From G039029935 sp039029935 (lineage in GTDB: Bacteria > Chloroflexota > Anaerolineae > Caldilineales > Caldilineaceae), in the NCBI GenBank assembly GCA_039029935.1, contig JBCCFC010000937.1, forward strand, positions 1-5,614: DNA of 5,614 nt. Direction: 5' to 3'. Numbering within the stretch: the stretch's first letter is position 1; each line of letters begins with the position of its first letter. Both the position numbers and the translations under genes were made by a program. This document shows, piece after piece, positions 1-3,919 of the stretch. Below the pieces are notes generated by a model. The model saw only the letters and a list, made by a program, of their open reading frames with translations. It made no database searches and was not told the DNA's origin.

Positions 1-84
1 ATAATTTCTGCGACATAAGACGTAGGCACTGTAGATAGGTAAAGATGAGGGGACAGCGGACTTATCGCAATTGATACAGTCTTT

Positions 85-106
85 ATGCGAAAGAAACTGT
101 TCGCAT
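85..106. promoter_or_regulatory. Perfect 7-bp dyad, possible operator next to the psuG -10 box
   Basis: ATGCGAA (85-91) and TTCGCAT (100-106) are exact reverse complements separated by 8 bp. The right arm ends one base before the TATAAT box at 108-113, so the dyad covers the region where a -35 element and RNA polymerase contacts would lie. This is the usual place for a repressor or activator site. The dyad is seen directly; binding by a regulator is an inference. No regulator gene is in the window, and the spacing does not fit the Bacillus-type LexA box. Confidence 0.4.
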
Positions 107-107
107 G

Positions 108-113
108 TATAAT
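108..113 (+). promoter_or_regulatory. Candidate -10 box TATAAT for the psuG operon
   Basis: A consensus TATAAT hexamer lies 160 bp upstream of the psuG start codon and points towards the operon. No good -35 hexamer sits 16-18 bp upstream: the 17-bp position reads ATGCGA, inside the dyad at 85-106. If real, the promoter may therefore depend on an activator. Transcription would begin near 119-121 and give a leader of about 150 nt containing two hairpins. Confidence 0.45.
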
Positions 114-126
114 ACACCCATAAAAA

Positions 127-185
127 AGCTTTCAGCTACTCAGCCGTCAGCTTTCAGCCGAAGGCGGACCACGTCCTTTGGCTGA
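127..185. repeat. TCAGC-rich intergenic repeat cluster (REP/MITE-like remnant)
   Basis: The pentamer TCAGC occurs at 132, 140, 147 and 154, a spacing of 7-8 bp, and its complement GCTGA closes the segment at 181-185. The 10-mer AGCTTTCAGC is present twice, at 127-136 and 149-158. The right part folds into the hairpin listed separately. Dense runs of this kind resemble small non-coding intergenic repeats found in many copies in some bacterial genomes. Copy number cannot be judged from one window. Confidence 0.45.
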
Positions 186-189
186 TTTT
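154..189 (+). terminator. Hairpin plus T-run in the psuG leader (terminator or attenuator-like)
   Basis: TCAGCCGAAGG (154-164) pairs with CCTTTGGCTGA (175-185) over 11 bp with one G-T wobble, enclosing a 10-nt loop. TTTT and then a T-rich stretch to about 196 follow at once. This is the form of an intrinsic terminator on the plus strand. It lies between the candidate promoter and psuG. It could end transcription from upstream, attenuate the operon, or simply be part of the TCAGC repeat. No leader peptide or riboswitch was recognised. Confidence 0.4.
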
Positions 190-215
190 ATACTTTCCTA
201 TGTTAAAAATAGTAT

Positions 216-234
216 CGCAGATTGGTTATCTGCG
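216..234 (+). promoter_or_regulatory. Perfect 7-bp hairpin upstream of the psuG ribosome binding site
   Basis: CGCAGAT (216-222) and ATCTGCG (228-234) form an exact stem around the 5-nt loop TGGTT. The hairpin ends 28 nt before the Shine-Dalgarno sequence and has no T-run, so it is not a terminator. In RNA it could stabilise the 5' leader or act in translational control; in DNA it could be a protein site. Only the structure is seen. Confidence 0.35.
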
Positions 235-262
235 GGCTCTAGCGTAGCGTCTATTCAAAATT

Positions 263-270
263 GAGGTGAT
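263..270 (+). promoter_or_regulatory. Strong Shine-Dalgarno site that fixes the psuG TTG start
   Basis: GAGGTGAT matches eight consecutive bases of the consensus anti-SD complement (AGGAGGTGATC). It lies correctly spaced before TTG at 274. An in-frame TGA at 262-264 rules out any start further upstream. The first in-frame ATG, at 370, would remove the catalytic glutamate, so the TTG is the convincing start. Confidence 0.8.
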
Positions 271-273
271 AGA

Positions 274-1152
274 TTGACAGAACAACAAACGCAGCCACGA
301 GTGGCACTAGAATCGACCGTTATTTCACATGGGCTACCCTACCCACAAAATTTAGCCCTTGCCCGTGAGATGGAAGCAATTGTGCGCACACATGGTGCAG
401 AACCACACACAATCGGAATCATCGGTGGTGAACTGATTGCAGGGCTGACCGACGAGCAATTAACCCTGTTAGCGACAACAAATGATGTACGCAAAGTCAG
501 CCGACGCGATCTGCCTATTGCTGTTGCAGAAAAGTTGCATGGGGCGACAACCGTTGCGACAACGATGTGGATTGCACAGCGGGCCGGGATTGCCGTTTTT
601 GCGACTGGTGGCATCGGTGGTGTCCATCGCAGCATCAATGGACAACCGTCTATGGATATTAGTGCCGACTTGCAGGAGTTGGCGCAGACTGGTGTTATTG
701 TTGTCTGTGCAGGCGCCAAGGCCATCTTAGATTTGCCCGCTACGCTTGAATATCTCGAAACGCATGGTGTAACCGTGATTGGCTATGGCACAGATGAGTT
801 CCCCGCTTTTTACAGCCGCACAAGTGGATTGCCAGTTGATGTCAACTGTCAGACACCAGCCGAAGTCGCAGCCACCTGGCGCGCCAAACAGTCGCTTGGT
901 TTGCCCGGCGGCTTGCTAGTGACAGTTCCGATTCCTGCCGAAGATGAAGTACCCGCAGCAGAAATTGAACCCGTGATTTTGCAGGCTGTGCAGGAAGCCA
1001 GCGACCAAGGCTTGCGTTCGGCAGAGGTGACCCCCTATTTGTTGTCACGTATTGCTGAGTTGAGTGGCGAGCGTAGTTTGCAGGCGAATTTGGCCTTGCT
1101 TAAAAATAATGCCAGAGTCGCTGCTGAAATTGCGGTTGCTTTGTCTGAATAG
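274..1152 (+). CDS. psuG: Pseudouridine-5'-phosphate glycosidase
   Basis: PsuG is a cytosolic enzyme that splits pseudouridine 5'-phosphate into uracil and ribose 5-phosphate, the second step of pseudouridine breakdown after RNA turnover. The 292-residue protein aligns by eye with E. coli PsuG (YeiN) along its length. Shared stretches are VALESTVISHG (10-20), IIGG (49-52), KVSRRDLP (74-81), FATGGIGGVHR (109-119), SADLQEL (130-136), CAGAKAILD (145-153) and the C-terminal LLKNNARVAAEIA. Residues matching the known active site are E13, K74, D132 (metal region), K149 (lysine that forms the ribose adduct) and an Asn at 278/279. It starts at a TTG with a very strong ribosome site and is first in a three-gene operon, 17 bp before the next gene. 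The partner pseudouridine kinase PsuK is not beside it. Its GC is typical of the window's non-Rpn genes. Confidence 0.95.
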   Translation: MTEQQTQPRVALESTVISHGLPYPQNLALAREMEAIVRTHGAEPHTIGIIGGELIAGLTDEQLTLLATTNDVRKVSRRDLPIAVAEKLHGATTVATTMWIAQRAGIAVFATGGIGGVHRSINGQPSMDISADLQELAQTGVIVVCAGAKAILDLPATLEYLETHGVTVIGYGTDEFPAFYSRTSGLPVDVNCQTPAEVAATWRAKQSLGLPGGLLVTVPIPAEDEVPAAEIEPVILQAVQEASDQGLRSAEVTPYLLSRIAELSGERSLQANLALLKNNARVAAEIAVALSE

Positions 1153-1155
1153 ATG

Positions 1156-1161
1156 AGGAGG
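1156..1161 (+). promoter_or_regulatory. Consensus AGGAGG ribosome binding site of the Rpn-like gene
   Basis: A perfect AGGAGG lies directly after the psuG stop and 8 nt before ATG 1170. The 17-bp gap shows no room for a separate promoter, so the gene is probably read from the psuG transcript with strong independent translation initiation. Confidence 0.75.
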
Positions 1162-1169
1162 GGGTAATA

Positions 1170-2129
1170 ATGTCAGAATTAGTGAGATTTGATTGGGCAA
1201 TAAAATATTTACTGAGAGATAAAATAAATTTTGATGTGTTATCAGGTTTTTTGAGTGCCGTTTTGGATGACGATATTGAGGTTGAAAATTTGCTAGAAAG
1301 TGAAAGTAACCAAGAGGACGATGAAGACAAACAAAACCGTGTGGATCTTCTCGTAAAAAACAAAAAAGGTGAGTTAATTCTTATCGAAGTGCAGGTAAAA
1401 ACAGAGATGGACTTTTTTCATCGTTTGGCATTTGGTACATCTAAGTTAATGGTGGAGCATCTCTACGAAGGCCAACCCTATAGCAAAATCAAAAAAGTCA
1501 TTGCTATCGGTATTGTTTATTTTAGCTTAGGTGATGGAAAAGATTATGCTTATCACGGTTCCACAAAATTTGTCGGTATGAATCAAAAAGATGCCTTGAA
1601 ACCCACTGAAGAACAACAAACGCGGTATACCATTAACGAGGTCTATGATATATTCCCAGAGTATTACCTGCTACGTATCAACAAATTTAATGGTCCTGTC
1701 GAAAGACCATTAGATGAATGGGTTTACATGATGAAAAACGATGAGATAGAACCGGAATTTGAATCAAAAAATATTCAAATTGCGGGCGAGAAACTGAGCT
1801 ATATGAAACTTGGGGTGAAACGTAAACAGGCCTATAAAAGATATTTAGAAAATTTACGCTATCAAGCATCTATACGCGAAACGGAAGAATTCATTGAACA
1901 AAGGGGGCTTCAAAAAGGACTTGAGCAAGGGCGTGAAGAAGGGCGTGAAGAAGGGCGTGAAGAAGGGCGTGAAGAAGGGCGTGAAGAAGGGCGTGAAGAA
2001 GGGCAGCATATTCAGAAAATTACCACTGCTAAAACAGCGATAGAAATAGGTATGCCTATTGAACAGGTTGCATTACTCTCTGGGCTAACTGAGATAGCAG
2101 TTCGTGAAATCATGGAGAATACTCGATGA
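1170..2129 (+). CDS. Rpn-family PD-(D/E)XK nuclease / putative transposase-like protein
   Basis: The 319-residue protein fits the Rpn (recombination-promoting nuclease; PDDEXK_2) family, cytosolic proteins whose E. coli members RpnA-E are DNA endonucleases that raise RecA-independent recombination. The N-terminus (FDWAIKYLL, 7-15) is typical of the family. The nuclease core is visible as D59 in RVDLLVKN, followed by ELILIEVQVK (68-77) giving E73, Q75 and K77. Residues 82-120 (FFHRLAFGTSKLM to IGIVYFSL) continue the fold. Residues 246-278 are a charged G-x-x-x repeat (GLQK, GLEQ, then six GREE), probably one long helix. The tail (TAKTAIEIGMPIEQVALLSG, then LTEIAVREIM) is the helical ending common in the family. 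The gene is much AT-richer than its neighbours, suggesting transfer. It overlaps the next gene by 4 nt. Its exact biological role here is unknown; 'transposase' in databases is historical and no element ends are seen. Confidence 0.85.
   Translation: MSELVRFDWAIKYLLRDKINFDVLSGFLSAVLDDDIEVENLLESESNQEDDEDKQNRVDLLVKNKKGELILIEVQVKTEMDFFHRLAFGTSKLMVEHLYEGQPYSKIKKVIAIGIVYFSLGDGKDYAYHGSTKFVGMNQKDALKPTEEQQTRYTINEVYDIFPEYYLLRINKFNGPVERPLDEWVYMMKNDEIEPEFESKNIQIAGEKLSYMKLGVKRKQAYKRYLENLRYQASIRETEEFIEQRGLQKGLEQGREEGREEGREEGREEGREEGREEGQHIQKITTAKTAIEIGMPIEQVALLSGLTEIAVREIMENTR
1929..2000 (+). repeat. Six perfect tandem copies of a 12-bp unit (GGGCGTGAAGAA)
   Basis: The units run head to tail without a mismatch from 1929 to 2000, with a partial seventh (GGGC) to 2004. 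Each encodes Gly-Arg-Glu-Glu, giving residues 254-277 of the Rpn-like protein. Just before them are two diverged 4-residue versions (GLQK, GLEQ). As the unit is a multiple of three, copy-number change keeps the frame and only alters the length of the charged helix. Perfect identity implies recent expansion or ongoing slippage. Confidence 0.95.
2114..2118 (+). promoter_or_regulatory. GGAGA ribosome binding site inside the Rpn-like gene
   Basis: GGAGA lies 7 nt before ATG 2126, within the last codons of the preceding gene. It supports the start that gives the 4-nt ATGA overlap and hence translational coupling. A second ATG directly after (2129) would change the protein by only one methionine. 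Confidence 0.6.
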
Positions 2130-3232
2130 TGCACCCAGCACACCCACTTTTATTAGAGAATGTACTTGAAAGTCAGCCACGTCAGGCCGCAACACGTATC
2201 CTTATTTCGGAAGGTGGAGATGGTTGGCTTGCCCGTGAGATTGCCACACAACTACCACAGAGCGAGATACTGACACTGGCACGCGATAGCCGTGATGTGC
2301 GGGCTGCACAGACAAAACTTGCAGGTTTACCCAACGCCAACGCAACTGAAGATGTCCTGGCCGCACAAGAATCTGCTGGTACGTGGGATATCGTGCTGCT
2401 GACTACACCCAAGGGGCGACGCTATGCACGAGTCCTCCTGTTGGCCGCATGGTCAGCATTACGCCCCGGTGGTCATCTGCTAGTAGCTGGGCCATCCAAA
2501 GGTGGGGCAAAGGCTGTCATCACTGATGCAGAACGGCTATTTGGCAACAGCGTCGGGCGTGGGTATCGTAATCATCAACGCGTTGCACTGAGTATCCGCC
2601 CTGATGTGGTCGAGCTTGTCCTGCCCAAAGCATTCACTGAGCCGGGAGTTGCGCCCAATACAGAGCAGTTTGTCGAGATTGAACGGCCACAGGGATCACT
2701 CTCGTTGCTGAGTCACCCCGGTGTCTTTTCATGGAAACATCTGGACCCCGGCACAGAACTCCTGCTGAAACACATGCACATCCAAACAGGTGAACGCGTC
2801 TGGGATGTTGGCTGTGGTATTGGTATCCTTGGTTTGGCCGCAGCGATGGCTGGTGCTGGTGCGGTTGCTATGAGCGATGTGAATTTGCTGGCGGCACAGT
2901 ATGCACGGCAGAATGTGGTGCGTAATGGATTTGAGGCCATCATTACTGTATTTGCCAAAGATGGCATTGCGCAGAACCCCCTAGAAGAACCAACGGGGCA
3001 ACAGTGGGATTTGATTGTCTCTAATCCAGCCTTTCATCAGGAGGAAAAGGTTGACACCTCGATGCCCGATGCCATGATTCAACAGGCGCCATCTGTTCTT
3101 GCGTCACAGGGTCGTTTATTGCTGGTGGCGAATCGTTTTTTGAATTATGACAAACAGATGAGGAAAGTCTTCTCCTCAGTAGAGATTGTCGCATCAACGC
3201 GCAGTTATCATGTAATTGAGGGCAGAGTGTAG
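2126..3232 (+). CDS. RsmC/RlmG-like class I SAM-dependent rRNA (guanine-N2) methyltransferase
   Basis: The 368-residue protein has the two-domain plan of RsmC and RlmG, which methylate the N2 of guanine in 16S or 23S rRNA. The N-terminal half is a degenerate methyltransferase domain that keeps the family's PK motif (TPKGRR, 94-99) and VAGPSKGGAKA (120-130), comparable to the GEN-x-x-G region of RsmC. The linker LLSHPGVFSWKHLDPGTELL (194-213) is characteristic. The C-terminal domain has the SAM-binding loop VWDVGCGIGILGLA (225-238), acidic D251 ending strand 2, and DLIVSNPAFH (295-304) as motif IV. The usual motif IV is NPPF; here the second proline is alanine. The end (LLVANRFLNYDK, then YHVI) also matches RsmC. 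Length is close to E. coli RsmC (about 343 residues). It is last in the psuG operon and coupled to the Rpn-like gene by an ATGA overlap. The target base (G1207-type of 16S or another guanine) cannot be told from sequence alone, so no symbol is given. Confidence 0.85.
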   Translation: MMHPAHPLLLENVLESQPRQAATRILISEGGDGWLAREIATQLPQSEILTLARDSRDVRAAQTKLAGLPNANATEDVLAAQESAGTWDIVLLTTPKGRRYARVLLLAAWSALRPGGHLLVAGPSKGGAKAVITDAERLFGNSVGRGYRNHQRVALSIRPDVVELVLPKAFTEPGVAPNTEQFVEIERPQGSLSLLSHPGVFSWKHLDPGTELLLKHMHIQTGERVWDVGCGIGILGLAAAMAGAGAVAMSDVNLLAAQYARQNVVRNGFEAIITVFAKDGIAQNPLEEPTGQQWDLIVSNPAFHQEEKVDTSMPDAMIQQAPSVLASQGRLLLVANRFLNYDKQMRKVFSSVEIVASTRSYHVIEGRV

Positions 3233-3253
3233 CCAAAATTGATGAATTTAGGG

Positions 3254-3916
3254 TCACAGTTTGAAGCGTTCAAGTGGTGTATACGCAGGACCCGATGGGC
3301 GTAGCTGACTCTGGATGAGCGTAAATTCGCTGACTTTCATTGGTGGTGGCTCAATCTGCCACAGTTCTTGTCGTGTATATCGTGCAGTGTAGTCACGTAG
3401 CTGTGTACCCAACATTCGCAATGCACTCTTTTCCTCGCCACTCATCCTACGCCCTGCCTTGATGCGACCAATCGTGACGTGTGGTGAAAATTTGCGTGTT
3501 TCAGCGGCAAAGCCAAGCGTCTGTGCCACTGATTCTGTTCCCACTTGCAGCGCAAACAATACATCCAATTCTCCGGTGATGCCTGCCCACACAATGCTGG
3601 GGCGTTGCCAATTGGGGAACACACCAATCGGCTTGGCTCTATCGTCATCTGCGGATTGATGAGATGGCATCGCTACTGAGAAGGGCTGATGATTCTCTGC
3701 CAGTGACCGCAGTTGCGGTTTTAATTGCGTGACTTGGCTCGACGTTGTGTCACCCAAAAAGCGCAGTGTGAGGTGAACATTTTTCGCATTAGTCCAGCGC
3801 ACAACAGGCTTAGTGATAGACACACTGTCATCAAGCCGTGCTTGCATTGCTGCTAGATACGTTTTGATCTCCTGTGAAAGTTCAATAGCAATAAATGTGC
3901 GTATTGGTTTTGGCAT
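3254..3916 (-). CDS. thpR: RNA 2',3'-cyclic phosphodiesterase (2H/LigT family)
   Basis: ThpR hydrolyses RNA 2',3'-cyclic phosphate ends to 2'-phosphates; it was first described as a 2'-5' RNA ligase because the reaction reverses in vitro. The protein begins with the typical RTFIAIEL (6-13) and holds the two catalytic H-x-T motifs of the 2H superfamily: HLTLRFLGD (H48, T50) and HVTIGRIK (H146, T148). The middle segment GVFPNWQRPSIVWAGI (98-113) and the ending FTLIQSQL then AYTPLERF are also family hallmarks. At 220 residues it is slightly longer than the usual 175-190. The start ATG at 3916 follows AGGTGG (3931-3926), which lies in the last codons of the upstream gene. The gene is second in a minus-strand pair, 3 nt after the stop of the stalk-protein gene, and converges on the rsmC-like gene with a 21-bp gap. 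Confidence 0.93.
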   Translation of the reverse strand: MPKPIRTFIAIELSQEIKTYLAAMQARLDDSVSITKPVVRWTNAKNVHLTLRFLGDTTSSQVTQLKPQLRSLAENHQPFSVAMPSHQSADDDRAKPIGVFPNWQRPSIVWAGITGELDVLFALQVGTESVAQTLGFAAETRKFSPHVTIGRIKAGRRMSGEEKSALRMLGTQLRDYTARYTRQELWQIEPPPMKVSEFTLIQSQLRPSGPAYTPLERFKL

Positions 3917-3919
3917 GGA

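Noticed and set aside
71..76. TTGATA as the -35 element for TATAAT at 108-113
   Set aside because: The spacer would be 31 bp, far beyond the usual 16-18 bp, and no -10-like hexamer lies at normal distance from it.
88..103. CGAA...TTCG considered as a LexA (SOS) box
   Set aside because: The Gram-positive type LexA box is CGAAC-N4-GTTCG, 14 bp; here the outer CGAA and TTCG span 16 bp and the inner C/G pair is lost.
339..725. Minus-strand open frame inside psuG
   Set aside because: It is fully antisense to a confidently identified enzyme and shows no recognisable motif.
1100..1363. Minus-strand frame across the psuG/Rpn-like junction
   Set aside because: It is antisense to two real genes, and its Ser/Leu-rich composition mirrors the Asp/Glu-rich plus-strand coding.
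1929..2004. Tandem 12-bp array considered as a CRISPR or intergenic minisatellite
   Set aside because: It has no spacers and lies wholly in frame in a coding region, so it is a coding repeat.
1170..2129. The Rpn-like gene as part of an insertion sequence
   Set aside because: No terminal inverted repeats or target duplication are seen at its borders; it abuts psuG by 17 bp and overlaps the next gene, so it behaves as an operon gene.
3236..3249. AAATT-GATG-AATTT as a bidirectional terminator
   Set aside because: The stem is only 5 A-T pairs with no GC and no adjoining T-run, too weak for intrinsic termination.
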